Positions 14,985 to 22,815 of a stretch of DNA of 22,815 bases are shown here, piece by piece. The position numbers were made by a program, and so were the translations under genes. How positions within the stretch are numbered: the stretch's first letter is position 1; the number at the start of each line of letters is the position of its first letter. The DNA comes from CAMCQY01 sp044370415 (GTDB taxonomy: Bacteria; Planctomycetota; Planctomycetia; Pirellulales; UBA1268): positions 1 to 22,815 of the forward strand of contig JBILVO010000056.1 in assembly GCA_044370415.1 (NCBI GenBank), in the 5' to 3' direction. A model generated the notes under the pieces. The model worked only from the letters and a program-made list of their open reading frames with translations, ran no database searches and was not told where the DNA came from.

Positions 14985-15770
14985 ATGGCCGAATTCGTCC
15001 GCGTCGCCGACGTCGCCGACCTTCCCGACCCCGGCAAGCTCCTCGTCGAGGTTGAAGGCGACGTGGTCGCGCTCTTCCACGTGGAGGGCCGGTTCCACGC
15101 GATCGACGACATCTGCACGCACGACGGCGGCACGCTCGCCGACGGCGAGCTCGTCGGCCACAAGATCGCCTGCCCGCGGCACGGGGCGAAGTTCGACATC
15201 CGCACCGGCGCCGCGCTCTCGATGCCCGCCGTGCGGCCTACCCGCTGCCACGACGTGAAGGTCGAGGACGGTGGCGTCTGGGTGCGGCTGGGAACCGGCC
15301 ACGGGTCCACGCCCGGCCCCGACAACCAGGCGGCCGACTTCCGCAGCTACACGCCCACCAACACCGCCAGCGCCGACGCCGCTGCATCGCCGGCGACGGC
15401 AGCAGCGGCGGCGATTCCCGCCGGCGGGAACGCGACCGCGACCGACGGCATTCCCGGCGAGGAAGTCGTCCGCGAGTGGCTCAAGGAGGTGAAAGACCCC
15501 GAGCTGTTCGTGAACATCGTCGATCTGGGACTGATCTACGGCGTCACGCTCTCCCCGGCGGCCGACGCGCCCGGCAAGCAGCACGTGGCCATCGACATGA
15601 CGATGACGAGCCCCGCCTGCCCGGCCGGCCCGCAGCTGATCGCCGACACGAAGCGAACGGTGGGCAGCCGCGAGAGCATCGCCTCCGTCGAGGTGCGGAT
15701 CGTGATGGATCCCCCCTGGACGCCCGACCGCATGACCGACGCGGCCCGGGATCAGCTGGGGATTTTCTGA
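14985..15770 (+). CDS. Rieske ferredoxin - MIP18/SufT fusion protein
   Basis: A 261-residue two-domain protein. Residues 1-105 form a Rieske-type ferredoxin with both ligand pairs: CTH (C44, H46) and CPRH (C63, H66), which would bind a 2Fe-2S cluster as in dioxygenase ferredoxins or NirD-like proteins. A linker of about 45 residues, rich in Ala, Thr and Pro, follows. Residues about 156-261 are a MIP18-family (DUF59, SufT/PaaD-like) domain with VKDPELFVNIVDLGLIY, TSPACPAGP (C212) and MDPPWTPDRM. SufT-type proteins help mature Fe-S proteins, so the second half fits the SUF operon directly. The Rieske half may supply electrons or act as a client or redox sensor (inference). It starts 8 nt after sufD with a GAGG site and is the last gene before a hairpin. 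Confidence 0.9.
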   Translation: MAEFVRVADVADLPDPGKLLVEVEGDVVALFHVEGRFHAIDDICTHDGGTLADGELVGHKIACPRHGAKFDIRTGAALSMPAVRPTRCHDVKVEDGGVWVRLGTGHGSTPGPDNQAADFRSYTPTNTASADAAASPATAAAAAIPAGGNATATDGIPGEEVVREWLKEVKDPELFVNIVDLGLIYGVTLSPAADAPGKQHVAIDMTMTSPACPAGPQLIADTKRTVGSRESIASVEVRIVMDPPWTPDRMTDAARDQLGIF

Positions 15771-15783
15771 ATACACGCGAAAC

Positions 15784-15803
15784 ATGGCCCTCCGGGCCAT
15801 TTT
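15784..15803 (+). terminator. Probable suf operon terminator
   Basis: A 7-bp stem (atggccc/gggccat) with a tcc loop is followed at once by a run of four T (15800-15803), 13 nt after the last suf gene. This is the most classic-looking intrinsic terminator in the window. The same sequence also begins a repeated GC-palindrome module, so it may be a mobile or repeat-derived terminator. Confidence 0.6.
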
Positions 15804-15976
15804 CGCTTGGCGGGCTCCGCCCGCTGGCGAGGGCTCGGCTTCCTGCCTCGCAATCAACTCGCTCAACCACGCGGCACATCCATGGCCCTCCGGGCCGCTG
15901 ACGGCCAGACGGCCGTCCTCGCACTACCGCTTGGCGGGCTCCACCCGCTGGTGCTGCGCGTCGCATCATGCGACGC
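15784..15976. repeat. Cluster of GC palindromes, two module copies
   Basis: This intergenic stretch carries two copies of a module. One part is the atggccctccgggcc palindrome (15784-15798 and 15882-15896). The other is a 24-nt unit cgcttggcgggctcc...cccgctgg (15804-15827 and 15928-15951, one difference), whose first copy folds as a 6-bp stem with a tcc loop. Further hairpins lie at 15901-15916 (6-bp stem) and 15958-15976 (8-bp stem gcgtcgca/tgcgacgc). An open frame from ATG 15784 through this DNA is repeat read-through, not a gene. Confidence 0.65.
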
Positions 15977-16020
15977 TGCCTCACACCTCGACTCTCAACA
16001 TAGACCTGGAGACCGAGCAG

Positions 16021-16454
16021 ATGGAAACAGGTACAGCATGGTTCTTGTGGGCATTGCTTTCGGCTGTCTTTGCAGCGCTGATGGCCATCTTCGCGAAGAT
16101 TGGGCTCGCAGGCGTCGATTCCGATCTGGCGACACTGGTGCGGACCGCGGTCATCGCGGGAGCGCTGGCCGCCTTCGTGATCGCGACCGGGAAGTGGGCG
16201 AACCCGCTGACGCTTCCCGCGAAAACGCTGCTGTCCTGCTGCTCTCGGGCCTGGCGACCGGGGCTTCCTGGGTCTGCTACTTCCGGGCCTTGAAGGTTGG
16301 CGAGGCGTCGAAGGTGGCCCCGGTCGACAAGCTCAGCCTCGTGCTGGTGGCGGTCTTCGCGGTGCTGTTCCTCCACGAGCGGCCGTCGGGCCGCGAATGG
16401 CTGGGAATCCTCATGGTCGGCGCCGGCGTGCTGGTCCTCGCCTGGAAGCGATAG
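16021..16454 (+). pseudogene. EamA-family small transporter, frameshifted
   Basis: Encodes a single EamA-type (drug/metabolite transporter superfamily) membrane unit of about 144 residues with five hydrophobic segments, but it is split over two frames. The first frame gives METGTAWFLWALLSAVFAAL through LPAKTLL. After about 16234 the reading moves to another frame with LLLSGLATGASWVCYFRALK to VLVLAWKR and a TAG stop. One missing base in ctgctgtcctgctg (a ttc codon reduced to tc) explains it. No canonical -1 slippery heptamer precedes the point. Start ATG 16021 has a good GGAGA site 8 nt upstream, so it looked functional recently. It is either a fresh pseudogene or a sequencing error. The substrate is unknown. 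Confidence 0.8.
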
Positions 16455-16457
16455 CCG

Positions 16458-16488
16458 GCTTCAGGCGCCGGACGCCGGCGCCTGAAGC
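16458..16488. terminator. Strong hairpin between convergent eamA and clpX
   Basis: A perfect 14-bp stem encloses a 3-nt acg loop, starting 4 nt after the eamA stop and about 100 nt beyond the clpX stop. There is no T-run. The position between convergent genes suggests a bidirectional terminator or transcript-end stabiliser. The rest of the gap to clpX shows no other feature. Confidence 0.65.
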
Positions 16489-16584
16489 GAGAACTCCTGC
16501 ACCACGCTCCGCGGCCGAGAGCCACGTGCGGGGAATGCACCCGCCCACGGTCCGAGACGCTTTCGCGGGGCACGATCTGCCCGC

Positions 16585-17874
<1,290 letters not shown>

Positions 17875-17929
17875 GCTTCAATTCCTCGAGAGTTCGATCC
17901 GGCCCGCGATCCCGGGCCACAGCCACCGC

Positions 17930-18262
17930 TCACTCGTCGGCGGCGGACCGTTGCACACGGTCGGGCACCGACGACTCGACCCGCACGTGCGGATCGACGA
18001 GCGTAGATATTTTTCGGTATTCCTCCTCGCTCAGCACACCCTTGTCGCGGAGATTTTTGTAGCCGACGAGCGCGGTTTCCCAATCGCCACGATCGGCACC
18101 CGAGGCAAGCCAGTGCGAGCGGACTGCGACGATCGCGACGATGCCGCCAGCCACGAGCAGCCCCAGCAGCACGGCGCTGAACACGAAGGATTGCACGGCA
18201 GATGCGCTCTGTGAGGGAGGGGAGCGGACCCGACGGGCGGAGACGGTCCCCGACCGCCGCAT
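17930..18262 (-). CDS. Small one-pass membrane protein, SHOCT-like tail
   Basis: Function unknown. From ATG 18262 the product is 110 residues: a short basic, Ser-rich N-terminus, one clear transmembrane helix (FVFSAVLLGLLVAGGIVAIVAV, about residues 25-46), then a soluble tail. The tail contains YKNLRDKGVLSEEEYRKIS, which resembles the short C-terminal SHOCT motif (Leu-rich helix, then Gly-hydrophobic-Ser/Thr-Glu-Glu-Glu-aromatic). The frame remains open upstream but crosses an AT-rich, promoter-like region, so I start at 18262. It precedes clpX by 55 nt with no terminator, so co-transcription is likely. A membrane adaptor for ClpX would be speculation. Confidence 0.75.
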   Translation of the reverse strand: MRRSGTVSARRVRSPPSQSASAVQSFVFSAVLLGLLVAGGIVAIVAVRSHWLASGADRGDWETALVGYKNLRDKGVLSEEEYRKISTLVDPHVRVESSVPDRVQRSAADE

Positions 18263-18310
18263 TATGACGGCGCCGCTCGCAAAGGGTCCAGAAAGTCGCC
18301 CCACTTTTCG

Positions 18311-18390
18311 CAGGCTGCACAGCCTGTCGCAATGGCAAACCGCCACGGCTGAAAATGGGGTGTTTTTCCCGCTTGTGACGAAAAAATGGG
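18311..18390. promoter_or_regulatory. AT-rich divergent promoter region
   Basis: Between two divergent genes lies the most AT-rich DNA of the window. It holds a 6-bp hairpin caggct/agcctg (18311-18326), a direct repeat AAAATGGG (18352-18359 and 18383-18390) spaced 31 nt, about three helical turns, and between them an inverted repeat TTTTTC/GAAAAA (18363-18368, 18380-18385). This looks like a regulatory region for one or both genes, but no unambiguous -10/-35 pair can be assigned. Confidence 0.4.
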
Positions 18391-18423
18391 ACTTTCCGTG
18401 CGGAAGTGCCGATCCAACCCGAC

Positions 18424-20217
18424 ATGGCAGGATCGCCACCCCCACACCCATCGACCGCCCGGACACACCGGCTGGCAGGCCGGTTCCGCAGGCTGCGCCG
18501 CGCCGCCCTGGCCGTGGCCCTCGCCGTGGCCACAGCCTGCGGCTGCGGCTGGACGCCGGCTGCAACGCCGGTGGGAGCCGCCGATCTGCCGGCGGTGCCG
18601 GCGGGACTTCCTGAACTCGTGCGGACGAAGCACCGCTCCTTCTCGATCCCCTTCAAGCTGCCCGCCAGCCAGGATGCCGACGCGGCGGCCCAGCGGGTGG
18701 TGATGAGCGTGTCGAAGGACCTCGGGGTCACCTGGGAGCCCGCGGGCGAGGTGGCACCCGCCGCCGGCGCGTTCAGCTACCAGGCCGGCGCCGACGGCGA
18801 ATACTGGTTCCGCCTTCGCGCCGTCGACCGCAAGGGCCGGTCGCGGGGCGGCGAGGGCCCTGACATGCGGGTGCTGGTCGATGCCGCCGGGCCCCGTCTG
18901 GCTGCCCGTGTGTGGAAGGGCGCCGACGGGGAGATCATCTGCCGGTACGCCGCCGTGGACGACTCCATCCGGATGGAGGCGCTCAAGCTCGAGTACCGCA
19001 CCACGGCCGAGCCCAACTGGAAGCCGATCGCCGCCCAGGGCGTGCTGTCGCGCGAGTCGCCCGCCCACCTGGTGGGCGAGGAGATCTGGTGGGCGGGCGA
19101 GAAGGTGGAATCCCTCACGGTCCGCCTCGTCGTGGCGGATGCGTCCGGCAACCAGACCGTGAAGCAGTTCTCCATGGAGCCGACCGACCCCAACGTCGAT
19201 CAGGCGGCTCTGGCCCGCGAACTCGGCGCCCTGCCACTGCCGTCGCAGCCGCATGCCACCGGGTCCGCCGCTGCTGTCGACGCCGGACCGGCCCTGCCGT
19301 CCCCATCCGCCCCCACGCCACTCGCCGCCCGTCGCCCCGGCGAGTGGACCGCTGAGGCTGCTGCGGCGTGGTCGGCGGAGCAGCCCCGTACCGACGCATC
19401 GGCCGCGGCACGGACGGGCGGCACGCAGAGCGTCCTGGTCCGCAGGGCGGCCACCGATGCCGCCGGCGCCGTGGCCGGCGGCGGCCGGGATTCCATGCCG
19501 CCCTCGCCCGCGGGACTGCCTTCCCAGATTCTGGCGTCCCAGATTCCGGCCGACGCGGGGCAACTGGAGTATCGCGGCAGGCCGCTGCAGATCTCCCGCT
19601 CGCGGCGGTTCGCCTGGGACTACGAGATGCCCGCCGAGCGACCGAAGGCCGACCGCCTGCGGGTCGAGCTCTGGAGCACGCGCGACGCCGGCGTCACGTG
19701 GCAGCGGGCGGCCGTCGACGACGACATCACCAGCCCGATCAGCGTCGCACTGCCCGCCGCCGGCCTCTACGGCTTCCGGCTGGAGATCGTGCCCGACATT
19801 CCCGGTGCCGGTGGCGGACCGCGGCCGGGCGACGCGCCCGAGAGCTGGATCGGCATCGACGAGGAGCCGCCGTTCGTGGAGCTCATCTCGGCGGCACGGG
19901 TCCAGCAGGGCGAAGGGGGCGAGATCCTCATACGCTATACGTCGCGTGACCAGCTCGCCGCGCCGAAGACGACGCGACTCCTCTATTCGCCGAGCCACGA
20001 GGGTCCCTGGGCGACGATCGCCACCGATCTCGACAACCAGGGGGAATACCGCTGGCAGCCCGATCGGGCCACGCCGGCCCGTGTGCACATCCGCGTCGAG
20101 GTCACCGACGCTGCCGGCAATGTCGGGGCGGCCACCTGCCCGGAGCCCGTCATCGTGACCGCGTCGCGTGTCGTCGGACGGCTCGGCGGCCTGCGATCGC
20201 TGCCGTCGGCGCCCTGA
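18424..20217 (+). CDS. Secreted protein with duplicated Ig/FN3-like domain pair
   Basis: Unrecognised family, 597 residues from ATG 18424 (GTG 18406 would add six). An Arg-rich N-terminus (RFRRLRRAA) and a hydrophobic stretch form an export signal; ATAC within it is a poor lipobox, so signal peptidase I cleavage is likelier. Four beta-rich domains follow as two pairs. Pair 1 (about residues 60-265) has DLGVTWEPAG, EYWFRLRAVDRKG, GEIICRYAAVDD and VRLVVADASGNQ. Pair 2 (about 375-585) has DAGVTWQRAA, LYGFRLEIVPD, GEILIRYTSRDQ and IRVEVTDAAGNVG in the same order. A linker of about 110 residues, rich in Pro, Ala and Ser, lies between them. The TDAAGN ends are typical of bacterial Ig-like or fibronectin type III domains. 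No catalytic motif is visible; a cell-surface or periplasmic binding role is plausible. Confidence 0.8.
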   Translation: MAGSPPPHPSTARTHRLAGRFRRLRRAALAVALAVATACGCGWTPAATPVGAADLPAVPAGLPELVRTKHRSFSIPFKLPASQDADAAAQRVVMSVSKDLGVTWEPAGEVAPAAGAFSYQAGADGEYWFRLRAVDRKGRSRGGEGPDMRVLVDAAGPRLAARVWKGADGEIICRYAAVDDSIRMEALKLEYRTTAEPNWKPIAAQGVLSRESPAHLVGEEIWWAGEKVESLTVRLVVADASGNQTVKQFSMEPTDPNVDQAALARELGALPLPSQPHATGSAAAVDAGPALPSPSAPTPLAARRPGEWTAEAAAAWSAEQPRTDASAAARTGGTQSVLVRRAATDAAGAVAGGGRDSMPPSPAGLPSQILASQIPADAGQLEYRGRPLQISRSRRFAWDYEMPAERPKADRLRVELWSTRDAGVTWQRAAVDDDITSPISVALPAAGLYGFRLEIVPDIPGAGGGPRPGDAPESWIGIDEEPPFVELISAARVQQGEGGEILIRYTSRDQLAAPKTTRLLYSPSHEGPWATIATDLDNQGEYRWQPDRATPARVHIRVEVTDAAGNVGAATCPEPVIVTASRVVGRLGGLRSLPSAP

Positions 20218-20245
20218 ACTGTGGCGTTCTGAACTCTGGCGTTCT
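20216..20245 (+). repeat. 15-bp tandem duplication after the secreted-protein gene
   Basis: Two adjacent 15-nt copies (gaactgtggcgttct and gaactctggcgttct, one difference) begin at the stop codon of the secreted-protein gene. Likely a slippage duplication with no obvious function. Confidence 0.55.
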
Positions 20246-20338
20246 GTCGGCGGCAGCCTGTTCGTCGGCGCACTGAACGACGACGGACCGCTTTTCCCCA
20301 CGGCCTCCGCTCTCCCGGGCCGCGGACATCCGCCCGAA

Positions 20339-20380
20339 GCCGCAGGGATGTCGCCCCTGCGGCCCCGCCCCCGCTACAAT
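20339..20380 (+). promoter_or_regulatory. Hairpin followed by a -10-like box upstream of holA
   Basis: A 9-bp stem (20339-20347 with 20355-20363, 7-nt loop) is followed 11 nt later by TACAAT (20375-20380), a good sigma-70 -10 box, 28 nt before the holA start. No recognisable -35 is present; the hairpin occupies that position. The stem may end the preceding transcript while the box starts the holA-purB transcript. Confidence 0.45.
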
Positions 20381-20408
20381 TTCGGTTTTCCCCCGGGAGC
20401 GCCGCCTC

Positions 20409-21509
20409 GTGCCCGACGCCGCCAGCGCCATCGACATCCTCGACCAGCCGGATGCGTGGTCGCTCGGAACGCCGTCGCTGATCGCGTTGGTGGGCGACGA
20501 GCCATTTCTCGCGTTTCACGTGCTGGCCCTGCTCCGGGAGCGGCTCTGCCCGGACGACGCCGACCGCGACTGGGCGTGGCGCGAGTTTTCCGGCGACACG
20601 GACCTCGATCCCCGTGACGTCTTCGACGAGGCGGCCACGGCACCGCTCTTCGCGACCGCCACCCGCGCCGCCGTCGTGCGGGCAGCCGACGGTTTCGTGA
20701 CCGCCGCCCGCGAGACGCTGGAGAAGGTCGCCGGCGGCCCGCGGTCGGCAGGCCGCGGCCTCGTGATCCTCGAGGTGAAGAGCCTCCCTTCCAACACCCG
20801 CCTCGCGAAGGCCGTGGCGAAGCACGGGCTGGTCATCGACGTGTCGATCCCGTCCCGCGCGAACCTTTCCTCCTGGGTGCGGCAGTGGGCCCAGTCCCGC
20901 CACGGGATCCAGGTCGCGGCCGCGACCGCGCAGCGGCTGCTCGAGCGGCTCGGCGGCGACCTGGGGCAGGTCGACCAGGCGCTCGCCCGGCTGGCAGCCG
21001 CCACCGCACCAGCCGACAGGAAGAAGGCCATCCCCCCGGAGGCCGTCGACGACTTCGCGGGCAGCCCGCAGGAGCGGACGGCGTGGGGCATGGTCGACAG
21101 CGCCACCGCCGGCGACGCCCGCGAGGCCGTGGCACACCTGGCGGACCTCCTCGACGCCGGCGAGAACCCGATCGGCATCAGCGCGCAGGTCGCCCTCGTC
21201 GTGCGCCGGCTGTCGACCGCCGCGCGACTGCTGGCACTCCCTCCTGGCGACGGCCGGCCGCCAGGTGTGGAGCAGGCGCTGCGGGAGGCCGGCGTGGCGG
21301 CCTGGCCGAAGGCGCTCGCCCAGGCCCGCGAGTCGCTCCTGCAACTGGGCGCCCAGCGGGCGCGGCGGCTGCCCGTGACGCTCCTGGAGCTCGACCGCGA
21401 CCTGAAGGGGGACGCCTCCCGCGGCCTGCGCGCGCGGCTGGCACTGGAGCGGCTCTTCTGCAAGATGTCGAAGCAGGCGGCACCGTCCGCCGCACCCCGG
21501 AAGCCCTGA
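20409..21509 (+). CDS. holA: DNA polymerase III subunit delta
   Basis: Clamp-loader subunit that opens the sliding clamp during replication. The 366-residue product fits the family length and layout: N-terminal AAA-like fold starting with LIALVGDEPFLAFHVLALL (a degenerate, non-catalytic P-loop region, as usual for delta), FATATRAAVVRAADGF, GLVILEVKSLPSNTRLAKAV, a lid domain with LERLGGDLGQVDQALARLA, and a C-terminal helical collar (GMVDSATAGDAREAVAHLAD, ISAQVALVVRRLS, LELDRDLKGD). The start is GTG 20409, preceded by GGGAG. It is 57 nt upstream of purB on the same strand. Sequence conservation in delta is low, but order and motifs together make the call firm. Confidence 0.9.
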   Translation: MPDAASAIDILDQPDAWSLGTPSLIALVGDEPFLAFHVLALLRERLCPDDADRDWAWREFSGDTDLDPRDVFDEAATAPLFATATRAAVVRAADGFVTAARETLEKVAGGPRSAGRGLVILEVKSLPSNTRLAKAVAKHGLVIDVSIPSRANLSSWVRQWAQSRHGIQVAAATAQRLLERLGGDLGQVDQALARLAAATAPADRKKAIPPEAVDDFAGSPQERTAWGMVDSATAGDAREAVAHLADLLDAGENPIGISAQVALVVRRLSTAARLLALPPGDGRPPGVEQALREAGVAAWPKALAQARESLLQLGAQRARRLPVTLLELDRDLKGDASRGLRARLALERLFCKMSKQAAPSAAPRKP

Positions 21510-21566
21510 TCGGGCCGCCCCGGGACGAGTGCCGAAAACGTGCGGACCACAGTCCAGGAGAGCCCC

Positions 21567-22815
21567 ATGATCACCGAACCAGACGCCGATCCCCGCGACC
21601 GCTGGGACAACCCGCTCGCATCCCGCTACGCCTCGGCGCAGATGACCCGCATCTGGAGCGACAACCATCGCTACAGGCTGTGGCGCGAGACGTGGCTGGC
21701 GCTGGCCGAGGCCGAGGCCGAGCTGGGCCTGCCCATCTCGCCGGCCCAGCTGGCCGAGATGCGGGCCCACCTGCAGCCGATCGATTTCGCGAAGGCAGCC
21801 CAGTACGAGCAGCGGATGCGGCACGACGTGTTCGCGCACCTGCACACCTACGGCGACGCCTGCCCGCTGGCGAAGCCGATCATGCACCTCGGGGCGACGA
21901 GCGCCTACGTCACCGACAACACCGACCTCATCCTGATCCGTGAATCGCTCGATCTGATCGCCGCCCGCCTCGCCGTGGTGATCGAGCGGCTCGCCGAGCG
22001 GGCCATGGAGACCCGCGAGATCGTCTGCCTCGGCCGCACCCATCTGCAACCGGCGCAGCCCACCACCATCGGCAAGCGGATCTGTCTGTGGATCCACGAC
22101 CTGCTGCTCGACCTCGAGGAGGTGACGCATCGTCGGCGGCTCCTGCGGGCCCGCGGCGTCAAGGGCACGACCGGCACGCAGGCCAGCTTCCTCGAGCTCT
22201 TCGCGGGCGACCATGCGCGGGTCCGCCGCCTCGACGAGATCGTCTCGCGGAAGCTCGGCTTCGACCACTCCTACGACGTGACCGGGCAGACCTACACCCG
22301 CAAGGTCGACTCCCAGGTCGTCGCTTCGCTGGCCGGCATCGCGGAGTCGACGCACAAGGCGGGCAACGACCTCCGCCTCGCCGCGGCCTGGGCGGAGATG
22401 GAGGAGCCCTTCGAGACCGAGCAGGTGGGATCCTCCGCCATGCCCTACAAACGCAACCCCATGCGGGCGGAGCGGATGTGCGGGCTCGGCCGATTCGTGA
22501 TGGGCCTGACGGCGATCGCCAGCGAAACGGCGGCGGTGCAGTGGTTCGAGCGCACCCTCGACGACTCCGCGCCGCGCCGGCTGGTGCTGCCGCAGGCGTT
22601 CCTGGCCACCGACGCGCAGCTGGTGATCTACGCCAACGTCGCCGGCGGGCTGGTCGTGCTCCCGGGGGCGATCCGCCGCAACCTCGAACAGCACCTGCCG
22701 TTCCTGGCGAGCGAACGGCTGCTCATGGCGGCCACGACCGCGGGGGGCGACCGCCAGGAGCTCCACGAGGCGATCCGCCGCCACAGCCACGCGGCGACGG
22801 CGCGGATGCGTGAAG
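21567..22815 (+). CDS. purB: Adenylosuccinate lyase, eukaryote-like type (partial)
   Basis: Catalyses two fumarate-releasing steps: SAICAR to AICAR in purine synthesis and adenylosuccinate to AMP. The first 416 residues are present; the window ends before the stop, probably some 60 residues short. It shows LGATSAYVTDNTDL, the catalytic histidine in GRTHLQPAQ (H159), VKGTTGTQASF, and the fumarate lyase signature SSAMPYKRNPMRAER (from S289), then RTLDDSAPRR. From memory, H159 and S289 match the numbering of the catalytic pair in human ADSL. Together with the N-terminal NPLASRYAS and IWSDNHRYRLWRETWLALAEAE, this points to the animal-like type rather than the E. coli or B. subtilis types. ATG 21567 has GGAG upstream. 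Probably co-transcribed with holA. Confidence 0.96.
   Translation, partial: MITEPDADPRDRWDNPLASRYASAQMTRIWSDNHRYRLWRETWLALAEAEAELGLPISPAQLAEMRAHLQPIDFAKAAQYEQRMRHDVFAHLHTYGDACPLAKPIMHLGATSAYVTDNTDLILIRESLDLIAARLAVVIERLAERAMETREIVCLGRTHLQPAQPTTIGKRICLWIHDLLLDLEEVTHRRRLLRARGVKGTTGTQASFLELFAGDHARVRRLDEIVSRKLGFDHSYDVTGQTYTRKVDSQVVASLAGIAESTHKAGNDLRLAAAWAEMEEPFETEQVGSSAMPYKRNPMRAERMCGLGRFVMGLTAIASETAAVQWFERTLDDSAPRRLVLPQAFLATDAQLVIYANVAGGLVVLPGAIRRNLEQHLPFLASERLLMAATTAGGDRQELHEAIRRHSHAATARMRE

Noticed and set aside
15784..16020. Open frame beginning MALRAIFAWRAPPAG before the EamA gene
   Set aside because: Translated GC palindromes with no ribosome binding site; the real start with GGAGA is ATG 16021.
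16215..16240. Programmed -1 frameshifting in the EamA gene
   Set aside because: The required shift is -1, but no X-XXY-YYZ slippery heptamer lies near the junction. A one-base deletion explains it more simply.
19983..22790. Minus-strand open frame of about 935 codons opposite holA and purB
   Set aside because: No domain motif and it spans two confident genes and their intergenic space; a codon-bias shadow.

Overview
This is a gene-dense, very GC-rich stretch of what is probably a planctomycete chromosome, perhaps from the Pirellulales. That placement is an inference. It rests on the base composition, the long antisense shadow frames, the eukaryote-like adenylosuccinate lyase, the secreted multi-domain hypothetical protein, GC palindromes between genes, and the sufR-(nuoB)-sufC-sufB-sufD order. 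The genes look like ordinary chromosomal genes. I see no phage, plasmid, CRISPR, tRNA or rRNA features and no transposase.

Layout. (1) 1-4020: palindromic repeats, then glucose-6-phosphate dehydrogenase (zwf) overlapping by 4 nt with a tRNA-dihydrouridine synthase. Convergent to these is epoxyqueuosine reductase (queG). A hairpin separates the two 3' ends. (2) 4351-8461: a Q/N-rich lipoprotein, a shortened SecA-like ATPase that keeps the motor but lacks the two-helix finger and C-terminal domains, and a secreted helical protein resembling the periplasmic part of TolC-family proteins. Together they could be an envelope export module and are the best candidate here for something undescribed. 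(3) 8483-9601: a second dihydrouridine synthase. (4) 9643-15770: an iron-sulfur assembly operon: a SufR-like sensor, a complete NuoB (complex I subunit B) in an unexpected place, SufC, SufB, SufD, and a fusion of a Rieske ferredoxin domain to a MIP18/SufT-type domain. A promoter-like element with a small palindrome lies just before sufR, and a hairpin with a short T-run follows the last gene. No cysteine desulfurase is present in the window.

(5) 15771-16488: GC palindromes, a small EamA-type transporter broken by one frameshift, and a 14-bp perfect hairpin. (6) 16585-18262, minus strand: clpX preceded by a small one-pass membrane protein with a SHOCT-like tail. (7) 18424-20217: a secreted protein built from a duplicated pair of beta-sandwich (Ig/FN3-like) domains. 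(8) 20409-22815: DNA polymerase III delta subunit (holA) and adenylosuccinate lyase (purB). purB runs off the right edge.

Functional themes are tRNA modification (two Dus enzymes, QueG), Fe-S cluster supply (SUF, with clients such as NuoB, Rieske and QueG nearby), protein quality control (ClpX) and envelope or export functions. All functional calls come from reading motifs by eye; no database search was run.
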